Counted from the first letter of the stretch, positions 8,661-21,694 are shown. The stretch is 64,000 bases of DNA from Brienomyrus brachyistius (GCF_023856365.1 NW_026042830.1:26636-90635); one strand, 5' to 3'. Notes: generated from the sequence alone by a model not told the origin. A program made the numbers and translations.

Positions 8661-9391
8661 AGCATGTTCCCCTAATTTCCTGTTTATGATGTAACGCCAT
8701 CCGACCTCACCGTGGCGTGATGAATGTGTGATATTGTAGGTACGCTGACAGATACAATTAGACGGTTGTATTGTCTGGCACTGTCATGGCTGCAACGCTG
8801 AAATAATATAACTAGCCAGAGAGCACACATGCATTGGCACTATATCTCCGCGATGCTTGAAAACCCATCAGCAAACATCTCTGTGTTGCAGAAACATCGC
8901 CACCGATCATTTGATTCCATATTCCCCCGATGTTGGCGCGATGTTAAAGTGATCAATATGCAACCTTTAGCCCACTCTTATCTTCCTTTATCAGGCTATA
9001 TATATACATATATATATATATATACAGGTTAGGTCAAGCTGGGGGAGCATGCGCTGATGCTGCCCCTTGCCGCACCCACCACACGTCGAAACTCCTCGCA
9101 GACTCATGGCCCAGTCCCACCCTCGTTATAAGTACTTTTATATGCAGTAATTGATAACTAGTAATTTCCAGTAACCTGCACAACGCTGCTGGCTAGTAAC
9201 GTTGCCACCGTTGGCTGAATCCGCAATAGTTGTGGTGCTATGATGTTAGATTGTTACAGGGACTGTGATAAATGCAAATGCAGACCCCTCTATTATGGTT
9301 GCGTTAAAAAGGTAAACATTTTACTCAGATTTCATGCATTTGGTGGTGTGCTTTTTATACCATGACAAGTTTTCCTAAAATCAGATTCAAA
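8661..9391 (+). repeat. Intra-unit direct duplication, right arm (731 bp)
   Basis: The second arm is like the left but carries about 158 bp (roughly 8914-9071) between catttg and gcacccacc, including a TA microsatellite. TA tract length differs by unit: the part after the internal acat is 17, 17, 21, 19, 19 and 21 bases in units 1 to 6. The divergence between arms is far greater than between units, so the duplication predates the array amplification. Confidence 0.9.
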
Positions 9392-9595
9392 TAATTGCAG
9401 GCTTTTCGATCCTGAACACAGCTATTCCCAAATCAGGAAGTAATGTTCTGAGTCGGGATGCTCTCCACAGCGCCGTAGTAGAAAGTCCAGTGTTGAGACC
9501 AGCATTATAAGCGGTGGTCTGGGCGTTCACTGCAGCGCGGATCAATCTGTCAACCCACGGTTCCTGATTGGGGAAGAGTGTGAACCATCAGTGTA
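9387..9595 (-). pseudogene. L2/jockey-type LINE ORF2 relic (unit 1)
   Basis: The minus strand has an open frame without ATG whose translation includes FPNQEPWVDRLIRAAVNAQ, then TAYNAGLNTG and LWRASRLRTLLPDLG. The pattern FPNQ-PW-(V/I)D-x-x-(V/I)R...R(T/A)AYN-GL..G is characteristic of the linker between endonuclease and reverse transcriptase in fish L2/jockey-type LINEs. No reverse transcriptase core (FADD) is present. It is truncated at both sides and ends in a stop at 9387-9389. Confidence 0.65.
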
Positions 9596-9607
9596 AAAAT
9601 CCATAAC

Positions 9608-9820
9608 ATGCAGCTTGATTATGGCAGAGGACATTGTGCCCAAATATTAAGGGAGGGAGTATTTAGAGATGACAATGATTATCTTCCCAGTGATGATTTG
9701 TGGCTTATCCGCTCTTTCAGAGTGCCAAGAGTGATTCTGGTAGAACTGAACGATGAATTTGTCGCGGAACATACCGAAAGGAACTGGCAGACAGATCAGG
9801 GATATCCCAGCCCATTTTGA
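9608..9820 (+). pseudogene. PIF/Harbinger (HARBI1-like) transposase N-terminal fragment (unit 1)
   Basis: A 70-codon frame containing DYGRGHCAQILREGVFRDD, then YLPSDDLWLIRSFRVPRVIL and ELNDEF. This follows the N-terminal layout of Harbinger transposases (basic/YGRGH start, FRDR..D-L....D..L...FR(F/M)PR..I.EL...L). The family is normally about 350-400 residues with a DDE nuclease domain; that part is missing here, and after ELNDEF the frame drifts and stops at 9820. It sits 13 bp from the oppositely oriented LINE relic, so the two insertions abut. Confidence 0.65.
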
Positions 9821-9829
9821 GTTCCATTA

Positions 9830-10332
9830 TTCCTCAAGTTGTGCCTGGTTTTAACCAACTGTCAAGATAATATTTTAAGTTTCCCTAGTGTGGATGTAGT
9901 TCAACGTATTTAGAATACATGTGTAATTGCTTCTGAGCATTTTCTGATTTGTATTTTAGTGGGCGGGAAAAAAAAATGTCAGAAAATACTTTGAGAGATC
10001 TTACTGTATGTGTCTGACGCATTTGAAAGTATTAACAAAAATGTGTAGTTTTATTTATTAGTTTGCTTTCTGTCATTTTAAGGACCTTTATCACTAGGCT
10101 TACAGACATTTTAATATAGCCCATCACTGCCTGTGGCAAGATGCAAGTAAGTCACGTGACACACCCTGTTGGGCCCAGCTTGCTCACCGCGAACATTGTT
10201 TTCCCATGACTAGTAAACCAAGGGGAGAAGCTGCGTTGGTGCCTGGTGCAAATTGACAAAGTATGCAGGAAAGTACGCTATCAAATATTCCTCACTGAAT
10301 GTCATTATAGGCGGGAAAAATAAAGCAATTAG
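9830..10332. other. Gene-free stretch with E2F-like and E-box motifs
   Basis: No ORF is supported. Two E2F-like sites (GGCGGGAAA, i.e. TTTCCCGCC on the minus strand) lie at 9962-9970 and 10310-10318, and a perfect 10-bp palindrome gtcacgtgac with a CACGTG E-box at 10151-10160. All are conserved in units 1 to 6. Whether they regulate anything is unknown; no start site is visible nearby. Confidence 0.35.
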
Positions 10333-11362
10333 CAAGCAGCAGTGCTGTACTCTACAACTTGTGGATTAATTTGCCAGCCTGCTAGTGACATTCTAGTTAA
10401 CTTCACAGGCATGACCAGGCAGTGGCGTATCGTGGTTTGTCACATATGCAGGATTCATTACAAGTGGAGAAGTCAGCTGTGTTAAAAATCAGCTAAACTG
10501 AAATGGAAGGCTTGTAGTATAAGGGAGAAGGTGAAGGAGAATGTCTTTTATGTGTTTTAAGTTGATTAAGTTTACATATGGTAAAGGTTCATTGTCTCTT
10601 CAAATGAGTGCTTGCAAATTTAAGGATCTAGGAAATTAGCTTAGTCTACTGTTGCAATAATACACAGCTGCAGACTCTTAATGCCACTCTCTGGCTCCTT
10701 CCGGTTGGTGGACGCATGTGCAGAAAACAAAGAAACAACAACTTTTTTGCTGTTTCACAAGCTTTCAAAGTAGAGTTCCATGGCACCTTTAAACTTAAAG
10801 GCCTGTATTTGCAGTAGAATGGTCATGCAATTTGGATTTAACACCAAAAAAATGTCCCTGTGCGTGCAGCATTTAATGAATTACCCCTCTATACTTTTTG
10901 CACTGCACTTGAGATCTGAAGAGTCCTTTAATTCAATAGCAAGACCACTACAATTCTCTACATGTACATCAGTTTAACCAATCATTATTTAAACTAATCA
11001 AATTTTGTGTCAAACTTCACAATATTTTAAATAACCTCACAGACACAAACCATACGCAAAATAATCCATATTTATTTAATAGAAAAACAAGAATAAGAAG
11101 TCTTATCTTAACCTATTCTTATCTTATCCTATGTAATCTTATGTCATACTATCTTACTTTAATCTTAACTTATCCTATCTTAGTCTTATCTTATTCTATG
11201 TTATCTTACATTATATACAACCTTATCTTAACCTATTCTTAGTCTTATCCTATGTAATCTTATATCATACAATCTTAGGATTAGTTAAGATAAGGTTAAA
11301 CTACCTTAATCTTATATTATCCTAAGTACTTGTGAGATGTCTCACCTAATTATTTACGGGTT

Positions 11363-12325
11363 CTATGAAAAACTATTTACATCACACTGATAGCCCATCT
11401 CCACAGCCATCTCCAGGACCCCGGGGATGGCACTTAGCTGATCCAGCGCCTCATCATCAAATATCAGCTCAGCTTGGGCACCCTCATTATCACCATATGA
11501 GTAGTGATTCTCTGAATTTTGATTCTTCCCCTGCTTGCAGATGTAAACTGCATGTTGAAAATCATTCCAAAACTGATTACACCAGTAATGAGCAAGGCAC
11601 TTGGCATCATAGGTCATTTTAGAATAGTTGCATAGATAAAAGTTATGCATCTTATTGAATCTTTCCATTTTCTCAAAAACAACAGAAGGGGAAATAAGTA
11701 GGGGTGTCGGACCCGTAACCAGCTCAGATGAGGGGGCTGCAGCTTGCGCTGGAACCTGATACAGAGGGGTGGGATGAACTGTGGCTGGAGGTGAAGATGG
11801 GTGTGGAGATGGGCTTACAGGTGAGACTACACATGGTGACGGAGGAGGAGAGTCTGTAAAAAAAGATGGGGATGGAGAGGAGGCAAAAGAGGATGGGACT
11901 GGTGATGGAAATAAGAAGGAAGTGGAGGAGAAGGCTGGTGAGCAGGGCTCAGGCTCTGACATTGATGGAGTGCGACACAGGATGGTAGCAACCTCGTCGT
12001 CACTCTGGGTGAGATCCACACACGGGATCTTGTCACCCACCTGGATTGAATCAAAGGGGTTACTGAAGGTTAGCAGGTTCTGCAAATTTTTTGTAAATGG
12101 CCCCTTCTGTTTTTTACACTTCTTTCTACGGCCTGACCGGCCTCCCGCCGTATTTCTACGGCGTCTTCTGCCCTGCTGAGCCCTGCTGGTCGCCAACGGG
12201 ATGGGAGCAGATCCAGATATGGTTTGGGAGCTGGGTGCCGGTGGCCCAGTGCGGCATTTCTTCTGACGGCCTCCACTGCTGGTACTGGTTCGTCCTTTTG
12301 GATTATAAAGATAGGGGACACACAT
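11363..12325 (-). CDS. 320-aa putative nuclear protein, copy 2
   Basis: Same 320-residue product as the unit 1 copy with no amino-acid difference. Its stop (TAG on the minus strand), the in-frame TAA just before the ATG, and both flanks are conserved. Confidence 0.72.
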   Translation of the reverse strand: MCVPYLYNPKGRTSTSSGGRQKKCRTGPPAPSSQTISGSAPIPLATSRAQQGRRRRRNTAGGRSGRRKKCKKQKGPFTKNLQNLLTFSNPFDSIQVGDKIPCVDLTQSDDEVATILCRTPSMSEPEPCSPAFSSTSFLFPSPVPSSFASSPSPSFFTDSPPPSPCVVSPVSPSPHPSSPPATVHPTPLYQVPAQAAAPSSELVTGPTPLLISPSVVFEKMERFNKMHNFYLCNYSKMTYDAKCLAHYWCNQFWNDFQHAVYICKQGKNQNSENHYSYGDNEGAQAELIFDDEALDQLSAIPGVLEMAVEMGYQCDVNSFS

Positions 12326-15300
12326 TTAATTAAAGTGAATCCTTATGTCACTCTACAAGAAAAGTACATCACATACATCACAGATATCGCACTTGGCAGT
12401 CAGTATTGCACATTGAGAGAAATTCTGCCATCTTATCGGATATAGGAAACACATGCTTGGGAGACTTATGCGCTGGTCTTGAATTGGGCTGCCTGCATTT
12501 CAGCAGGGGAACTTGACCTATAAAAACACACCATGTAGTGCACAGATTCCCTGACATGCAGAACAACAGCGAAAAACAACACTGGAAAGGTTCATGTGCA
12601 CCAAATTTACAGATGTAGCCGCTTGAATTTTCCCCTGTTTCCATGATGGGGCCTTGGCTGGTCCTTGGCTGGTCCATGACAGGTCCCTGCTGGGCCTTGG
12701 GTGGCACCTTGGCTATAATGAGATCCCCCACGATGATGTGTGTAAAGTACTTGCAATGATTTATCCATCCACCAGGGAGAGCAGTGATTATGGAAGCAGA
12801 AATGACTTACCTGAAATCAGGTATTGTAACTCCACTGCAGAAAATGAAAATCTAAGGAAGTATAATTTTCTTATATTTAGACAAAATTCCAATTTCATTA
12901 ATAAACTGACTACACTGCAATAGATGGCCTGAGAAATGTAAGAAATTGTTTCTGTTGTGAGGCAAAGATGGCCTAAAACTAGCAAAATGTGTTTTAGTCA
13001 GTTTATTGATGAAATTAGAATTTTGTATTTTACTTCACCTTTTGGAGATAAGGCGGACCCAAGATGTGTGCAATACAATAATTACAGGCCTAAACAAAGT
13101 AATACGGTTGCTTGTGGAGAATAAAGGTGGACAGAGTGGAAAATGAAAAATAAAAATGCTTATGGTTCTGTACTGTGCTTGAATAAAACGGACGCATTCC
13201 TTAGTCTGTTCTGTCTTTCCTTCTGGCTAACAGTCTGAAAGGCTGCTGATGGCTGCACATTCACAGGAGGGCTGGGGGCAGTCACGATGACGTGTGAATC
13301 TGTCATAAACTTCTCTGCTTGGCCACAATGAAAAGAGATATGTTTGCAGGGGATCAAGGTGAGGTTGTTTTCTTAACCTAAGAACACTGAACCAACGGTC
13401 AAGCATGGTGGTGGTAGTATCATGCTGTTTTGCTGACAGTACTGTACATGAGAACATTGCAGAAAGACAATGGGATAATGAAGTAGCACTAGATAGATAG
13501 ACTGGGATTTTTTGTCATAGTACCAGACACAAAAAGAGGAACATAAAAGAAACATAGCATAACAAGTATTTACTGTAACCCTATGGAGTCTGAGGCCTCT
13601 CACCCACTTTCAAAGTAGTCTGACAGGCCTTGACATTTTACTGTTTTTCTGAATTGCTAAAACACATGTCCTAAAATCTCTCATCTCCTGTAATCAAACC
13701 ACTAAGCACAAACTCTAAAATTCAAGCTAAACTCACAAAACCTTACGCTTGTCTTGCAAAATCAAACAATCTTCTCAAAACTATATTATCTTTGCTCAAA
13801 AGCAAACACTGTTTTCAGACCATGCATCTCGTCAGTTGGGTAAAGGTACACTACTGAACAGTCATAGCACTCTACAGCAAAAAATGAAAACAGTACCAAT
13901 CAAAACTGTTGTTGACATGTAAATGAGAAACCGTAAGACTATAATAATAGTTAAAAAAAATTATGGTCGTCTACCATATGACTGATAATTAATATGTAAC
14001 GTTTGCCATACTCAGTACTCCAGAAAAGTGACTGTAAAGAACAACGCCAAAAAGTAAACAAACGAGAGGCATATTACAGTAAAATGTTGTGCAACTGCCA
14101 AGCCAGAGTCACAGAAGAATATTCATCCTGCCTCATCGCCATGTCTCAGGGCTGGGTCTAGCGATGCTATCCCTTGTTGAGTGATGCAGAAAGAATCCTC
14201 TGTGTGACCCATTTGTACCTTGACTTCAAAATGCAACTCCTATCCTTCTATGGCACGTATTCTATGTTCTAGTCACTCTTTGGCTTCCTCAAATGTTTAG
14301 AAATGTGTGTGAATAGTTTTGAGTCATTGTGTTCAAATGACTACTGTGTGCTGGCTGCGCTTAACTTCTGTGGCCTGTGTTTTCTATTTTGCATCAAAGT
14401 TCACCATAGCGCAAAATGTGTTTTGATGAATGGGAATGTGTTTTGAGTTTTGCAAAAAGGATGACTGAGATCTGCAAATTGTGTCTAACTAGGTGACCAT
14501 GGTTTAAAGTTTTGCCAAAGAAGTAACTGATTCAATAAATGACTTTTGGCAATCGGCAGTTTTGTTCCCAAAACGATTTCTAATATTTCAGCAATTCAGA
14601 AAAACTGTTAAATATTTCACCTGTCTAAAAAACATTTATCCCAAAGTGCTACGAATGCTTTTATTCAGCACAAACTCAGCACCAATAATCTGTCAACATT
14701 TAGAATGTGATTATTCTATATATATATTTTTTTTTTTTGTTAAAATCTACTTTAAACATACACTTTTCAAAAACTTATTTTCAGTGGTGCTGACAAATTG
14801 TAAAAAATCACATTATAAATATTTCTAGCCTAAGCTTGAGTTCTGAAGCTTACAGACATAGGGGATGGCTACACAAAGGTGAATGAGACATTCAGAAAAT
14901 TGTATGAGGTTTGATTACTAAAGTGTTACAACTTTGAAGTGACTTTGGAGTCACCAGACCTTTGCATACTGTCAATGGCCCATCAGTCTGGACTGTCTGT
15001 CACTGCTCTTCACACCAATCAGTTTGGAAAGGCAGTGTGAATTTTACAGGTTTTTTTTTCATTTGCTAAGACAAATACTGCAATACTGAAGTTGCTTTCT
15101 CAAAACTCTTCATGCAGTCACCACAACATTTACTTATGTGGGCTAAACTGTTTAGCATTTCACTTTGCTTTCATACAAAATGCAATCAATGACTAAATGC
15201 TTCAAAAGCCATGGATTCCTGTCTCACTCACAATATTACATTTTCAGAGGCCAATTTGCACATACCTACATACTGACCCAAAAACTGCTAATAAGACAGT

Positions 15301-16360
15301 CAAAACTGAAACATGTCATTTTGCTAAATCACTATCAAGACCCTTTCTAAAACAGATTGTAAAAAACACATAATACAAAGAAATTATGTCAGTTGACACA
15401 AGATCAAACAATGAATGTTGGATGCCAGGATATTCCTCCAGAGCAATGCCAAGGATGGATCAGGCATGTGGAGATGCTACCCTAGATACTACCCTGTCTT
15501 AGCAATTGAAAACAACTGTAAGAAAAGACACAATACTAGCCTTTTTACAGTTTATAACATGCAACGGATTAAACGTCGATGAATAAAATGTGCAATCACA
15601 TTATTCCAGGAACAATGCAAAACAATAAATGAATATTAGAACAACAAATTGTCACTCCTGATCAGGATGCCAAGCTTCAAAACAGTTCCTGTCTCGTTAC
15701 TGTATGACATCATAGCGCTGGATTAGTATGTACCGGCATGCTCGCTATCCAAGTACCTAGCCCTGTTTGTCTCCGGTGTTGTAAAAACTTTGGCTGTAGC
15801 TTCAGTTTACTTTAAAGTATCAATTATGCCAGAAGCTTGCTAATGGCTACCAAAAGATTCTCGTTGATACTTGTTGTACTTGTGTATGAACTTGTGACCA
15901 CAACTAAAATGTGTTTTTGTAAAGAAAGCGCCATCTCATGGCAACACCCTGCAAGTGAATAAATGAGCGCGTTCAGACGAGAATTTAGGCACACCCCCAG
16001 AAGGAGGGGGGTTACTCCCGTTGGCTGGCTTTTGCCAATGTGGGACATGTTCACCTGTTACCTTACCATTTGACGTCGCTTTCCTGTTATGTTCAAACAC
16101 ATCACAGCCACAGATTTTACGGATTTCATTGTGCAGTACAGCAGACATGCTGAAAAGAGCCCCGTATTTTTACTGCTTCATGGTAACAAATCACCGTTGG
16201 GCTAAAGGTGAACCATTTTATTATTTAGTATCCTAAGACACGTAGTTCCAAAATAAGATAGTTATCACAGACTGCAAGATTCAACAAGACCAGCCAAGCC
16301 TGTTCTGACTTTCATTCTTCGAGTGCTGAGATATTCTAGGCATCATTTTGCCGTTCTTAC

Positions 16361-16463
16361 CATGGCTGACTGAACCGGGGATGTCTTCCGGAGCAATCCG
16401 GACACTGACGGCGTCATTTGGCAGGAGCCAGTCGATTCTCCGCAGGTAGATGAAGGCAGACAT
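16361..16463 (-). other. Candidate first coding exon, unit 2
   Basis: Same exon-like segment and donor as in unit 1, with Ile at the variable position. Confidence 0.4.
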
Positions 16464-19400
16464 CTTTCGCGTCTTGTCTTTTGCTGGGAAAGTGCAAATC
16501 TGAGCTGCTTTGAATGTTTGAATCAAAACTCGAAACGGAATTAGAATTGTTATGATGCGGTTGCTAAGATATGGTGGTCGATTAGTGTCAGCGCGCGGCA
16601 AAGTCTTCAAGCACTTTAATCAAATGACCAGACACACGATATATATTGACAAAAGCGCGGAAAGATAATAGAAGCACCGTAAATTTAGAAGACACGCCTA
16701 AAAACAGAAAATGTTATAAATAAAATGTATTGAAGTATTTAAATAGAATTCCTTCCTGGCAGCAAGTAACGCGAGAGCTGCAGACGTGACGTTCCACAGA
16801 CTCCCAGAATTCACAGCGATCGTTAAGCGACCCATTCAATCAGAATAGAAGGAAATGGCGAGGAGACGTTCTTATCTCACACTGGTTTTTATTTACAACT
16901 GAATGTTTAGCACACTTGGAAAATTCTGTAATCCATCTTCAGCCATTTCACTCTTCCACTGTAGCAACGCAAAGTGAAGAATTCTGAACAATGATGGCGG
17001 CACATTCGCAGCTGCTCCGAACTCTCCAGTGTTCCTCTGACTGTGTTTTATTGGTTTATTTGCTTCCGGTACCAGTATTTTACGCATCCTTGTTCTTCTT
17101 TACTGTTGGTGTATGTTTCTTTGATTTTATATTGTATTTTACTTGTACTTTTATCCTTAACATGGCGTCGACAGCCTTGCTCCAAAGACATCTCATTGTA
17201 TTTGCACAGTGACAGTAACGCTATCTTATCTTGCGAGAGGAAGTAGCATAAGGCTGTACTGCTAACGTTAGCATTAGCAAGCCTAGCAGTGTTGGTAGTA
17301 AGGCGTTACTATAATCCCACTACTCTTGTCTGTAAGGAGTAATGTAACTAATTGCCATTAAAAAACACGGAAGGTGCTGAAATTTAAATGCACTCTTTAC
17401 CTTTGTCTTGCGTGAAAATATTAATGGATAAAGGCAGCATGTTCCCTTAATTTCCCGTTTATGATGTAACGCCACCCGACCTCACCATGGCGCAATGAAT
17501 GGGTGGTATTGTAGGTACGCTGATAGATACAATTAGACGGTTGTATTGTCTGGCACTGTCATAGCTGCAACACTGAAATAATATAACTAGCCAGAGAGCA
17601 CACATGCATTGGCACTATGTCTCCGCGATGCTTGAAAACCCATCAGCAAACATCTCTGTGTTGCAGAAACATCGCCACCGACCATTTGCACCCACCACAC
17701 GTCGAAACTCCTGGCAGACACATGGTCCAATCCCACCCGTATTAAAAGTACATTTATATGCGGTAATTGATGAGTAGTAATTTCCAGTAACCTGCACAAC
17801 ACTGCTGACTAGTGACGTTGCCGCCGTTGGCTGAATCCGCAGTAGTTATGGTGCTATGATGTTAGATTGTTACAGGGACTGTGATAAATGCAGACCCCTC
17901 TATTATGGTTGCGTTAAAAAAAAAAAAAGCAAACATTTGTACTCAGATTTCATGGCGGTGTGCTTTTTATACCTTGACAAGTTTTCCTGAGATCAGATTT
18001 AAAAAATTCCAAAATATAGCAGCATATTGACGTGTATTCTCTGTATCTTAAAACGTGGCGGGTCGTCAGACTCGGATACACAGCTCTATGGTCCACACAG
18101 AGGAAACGAAGAACCTGCACTTTGCTAAGTCACGAAGTTATCTTTTGTCATGTGACTACGTTTACGTGCCTTGACGCAATTAAGATGTTTTCATGTGTTT
18201 TTAATGGCGCAGTTACAGAGCATAGCCATGTAAACGCATTAATGGGGGAATCTCATTTATAAAGGCTTCGTGTGACCGAAAAAGATGACAAACATTCATA
18301 CTTACATTTGTAAGGAGGATTTTGGGATTTATAAAGAAAAGGGTACGCTGGGAAAAGAACTCCTACGTTCTGCGAACGAGGCTGACGGGGATGCTGTTTC
18401 GACAGAATCCTGTAGAGGGCACTGTGCACGCTAAATTGAAGGCTCCAGGAATGTTTTCTGCTTTTCATTTTACTAAGAGAATAATAATGATTCAAATGTT
18501 TTTGGTCACACGGCCATTGGCTCTGAAATTAAACTGTCCTTTTAAATAAAACTGTTTACATTTGCAAACTGTATTGTATGCTGTGTTTGAATGTTCCGAT
18601 ATCGTTATTAGATATTTCACTGCATGTTTTTCAACAAAATGCCCTCTGAAATTGGTACTCTGTCACTAAGACGTACTGTACAAACAATGCATTTTCTGCC
18701 CAGGGTAAAGGCTTCTTATTCAGTTTCCCTACAGGGGATAGCTGGGGTCCGTGGGATGTTTGGAAGTTAGTGTCAGGGCATTCTGGTAGAATGTGACCTT
18801 TGGCAACAATGGGCTGGACAGCTCTGTGCTCATCTTGTCTCATCTGGGACTCCCACCATCACTGCCACTGAGCATCTCCTCTACAGGCAAACACTGAAGT
18901 GCCACCAAGACCAGCAGGTGGCTCTGGGATGCAACCACTTCTGAGGCCAGATGAGGGAGCCACTAATGATGGCTTGAAGAGATATCAGTGTTAGCATGTT
19001 CCCCTAATTTCCTGTTTATGATGTAACGCCATCCGACCTCACCGTGGCGTGATGAATGTGTGATATTGTAGGTACGCTGACAGATACAATTAGACGGTTG
19101 TATTGTCTGGCACTGTCATGGCTGCAACGCTGAAATAATATAACTAGCCAGAGAGCACACATGCATTGGCACTATATCTCCGCGATGCTTGAAAACCCAT
19201 CAGCAAACATCTCTGTGTTGCAGAAACATCGCCACCGATCATTTGATTCCATATTCCCCCGATGTTGGCGCGATGTTAAAGTGATCAATATGCAACCTTT
19301 AGCCCACTCTTATCTTCCTTTATCAGGCTATATATATACATATATATATATATATACAGGTTAGGTCAAGCTGGGGGAGCATGCGCTGATGCTGCCCCTT

Positions 19401-19718
19401 GCCGCACCCACCACACGTCGAAACTCCTCGCAGACTCATGGCCCAGTCCCACCCTCGTTATAAGTACTTTTATATGCAGTAATTGATAACTAGTAATTTC
19501 CAGTAACCTGCACAACGCTGCTGGCTAGTAACGTTGCCACCGTTGGCTGAATCCGCAATAGTTGTGGTGCTATGATGTTAGATTGTTACAGGGACTGTGA
19601 TAAATGCAAATGCAGACCCCTCTATTATGGTTGCGTTAAAAAGGTAAACATTTTACTCAGATTTCATGCATTTGGTGGTGTGCTTTTTATACCATGACAA
19701 GTTTTCCTAAAATCAGAT

Positions 19719-19927
19719 TTAAATAATTGCAGGCTTTTCGATCCTGAACACAGCTATTCCCAAATCAGGAAGTAATGTTCTGAGTCGGGATGCTCTCCAC
19801 AGCGCCGTAGTAGAAAGTCCAGTGTTGAGACCAGCATTATAAGCGGTGGTCTGGGCGTTCACTGCAGCGCGGATCAATCTGTCAACCCACGGTTCCTGAT
19901 TGGGGAAGAGTGTGAACCATCAGTGTA
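19719..19927 (-). pseudogene. LINE ORF2 relic, unit 2
   Basis: Equivalent of the unit 1 relic; the terminal stop codon is TAA rather than TGA because of the substitution private to unit 1. Confidence 0.62.
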
Positions 19928-19939
19928 AAAATCCATAAC

Positions 19940-20152
19940 ATGCAGCTTGATTATGGCAGAGGACATTGTGCCCAAATATTAAGGGAGGGAGTATTTAGAG
20001 ATGACAATGATTATCTTCCCAGTGATGATTTGTGGCTTATCCGCTCTTTCAGAGTGCCAAGAGTGATTCTGGTAGAACTGAACGATGAATTTGTCGCGGA
20101 ACATACCGAAAGGAACTGGCAGACAGATCAGGGATATCCCAGCCCATTTTGA
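19940..20152 (+). pseudogene. Harbinger transposase fragment, unit 2
   Basis: Identical translation to the unit 1 fragment. Confidence 0.65.
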
Positions 20153-21694
20153 GTTCCATTATTCCTCAAGTTGTGCCTGGTTTTAACCAACTGTCAAGAT
20201 AATATTTTAAGTTTCCCTAGTGTGGATGTAGTTCAACGTATTTAGAATACATGTGTAATTGCTTCTGAGCATTTTCTGATTTGTATTTTAGTGGGCGGGA
20301 AAAAAAAATGTCAGAAAATACTTTGAGAGATCTTACTGTATGTGTCTGACGCATTTGAAAGTATTAACAAAAATGTGTAGTTTTATTTATTAGTTTGCTT
20401 TCTGTCATTTTAAGGACCTTTATCACTAGGCTTACAGACATTTTAATATAGCCCATCACTGCCTGTGGCAAGATGCAAGTAAGTCACGTGACACACCCTG
20501 TTGGGCCCAGCTTGCTCACCGCGAACATTGTTTTCCCATGACTAGTAAACCAAGGGGAGAAGCTGCGTTGGTGCCTGGTGCAAATTGACAAAGTATGCAG
20601 GAAAGTACGCTATCAAATATTCCTCACTGAATGTCATTATAGGCGGGAAAAATAAAGCAATTAGCAAGCAGCAGTGCTGTACTCTACAACTTGTGGATTA
20701 ATTTGCCAGCCTGCTAGTGACATTCTAGTTAACTTCACAGGCATGACCAGGCAGTGGCGTATCGTGGTTTGTCACATATGCAGGATTCATTACAAGTGGA
20801 GAAGTCAGCTGTGTTAAAAATCAGCTAAACTGAAATGGAAGGCTTGTAGTATAAGGGAGAAGGTGAAGGAGAATGTCTTTTATGTGTTTTAAGTTGATTA
20901 AGTTTACATATGGTAAAGGTTCATTGTCTCTTCAAATGAGTGCTTGCAAATTTAAGGATCTAGGAAATTAGCTTAGTCTACTGTTGCAATAATACACAGC
21001 TGCAGACTCTTAATGCCACTCTCTGGCTCCTTCCGGTTGGTGGACGCATGTGCAGAAAACAAAGAAACAACAACTTTTTTGCTGTTTCACAAGCTTTCAA
21101 AGTAGAGTTCCATGGCACCTTTAAACTTAAAGGCCTGTATTTGCAGTAGAATGGTCATGCAATTTGGATTTAACACCAAAAAAATGTCCCTGTGCGTGCA
21201 GCATTTAATGAATTACCCCTCTATACTTTTTGCACTGCACTTGAGATCTGAAGAGTCCTTTAATTCAATAGCAAGACCACTACAATTCTCTACATGTACA
21301 TCAGTTTAACCAATCATTATTTAAACTAATCAAATTTTGTGTCAAACTTCACAATATTTTAAATAACCTCACAGACACAAACCATACGCAAAATAATCCA
21401 TATTTATTTAATAGAAAAACAAGAATAAGAAGTCTTATCTTAACCTATTCTTATCTTATCCTATGTAATCTTATGTCATACTATCTTACTTTAATCTTAA
21501 CTTATCCTATCTTAGTCTTATCTTATTCTATGTTATCTTACATTATATACAACCTTATCTTAACCTATTCTTAGTCTTATCCTATGTAATCTTATATCAT
21601 ACAATCTTAGGATTAGTTAAGATAAGGTTAAACTACCTTAATCTTATATTATCCTAAGTACTTGTGAGATGTCTCACCTAATTATTTACAGGTT

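Larger units (their letters stand above)
1..10332. repeat. Tandem macrosatellite unit 1 (10,332 bp)
   Basis: First complete unit of the head-to-tail array; the start is arbitrary because the window opens inside the array. The sequence at position 1 (caagcagcagtgctgtac) recurs at 10333, 20665, 30998, 41328, 51659 and 61991, and everything between follows in the same order and orientation. Unit 1 has private differences: T rather than C at 2223 or 2224, a six-C instead of five-C run at 5662-5667, and C rather than T near 9388. It shares G at 1026 and (TA)5 near 4385 with unit 2 only. The unit is the reference for the detailed sub-features below; add 10332, 20664, 30997, 41327, 51658 or 61990 (within about 3 bases) to find them in units 2 to 7. 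Confidence 0.98.
10333..20664. repeat. Tandem macrosatellite unit 2 (10,332 bp)
   Basis: Complete unit. It shares G at the 1026-equivalent site and (TA)5 in the 4385-equivalent tract with unit 1, but carries A at the 4031-equivalent site like units 3 to 5. A private extra G at about 18317 (aggaggatttt instead of aggagatttt) shifts a short non-conserved frame there. Confidence 0.98.

Noticed and set aside
9545..9604. A minus-strand FYTDGS peptide that looks like an RNase H active-site start
   Set aside because: The frame stops after 20 codons, and the overlapping frame is the much better supported LINE linker (FPNQEPWVDR...), so the motif is taken as chance.
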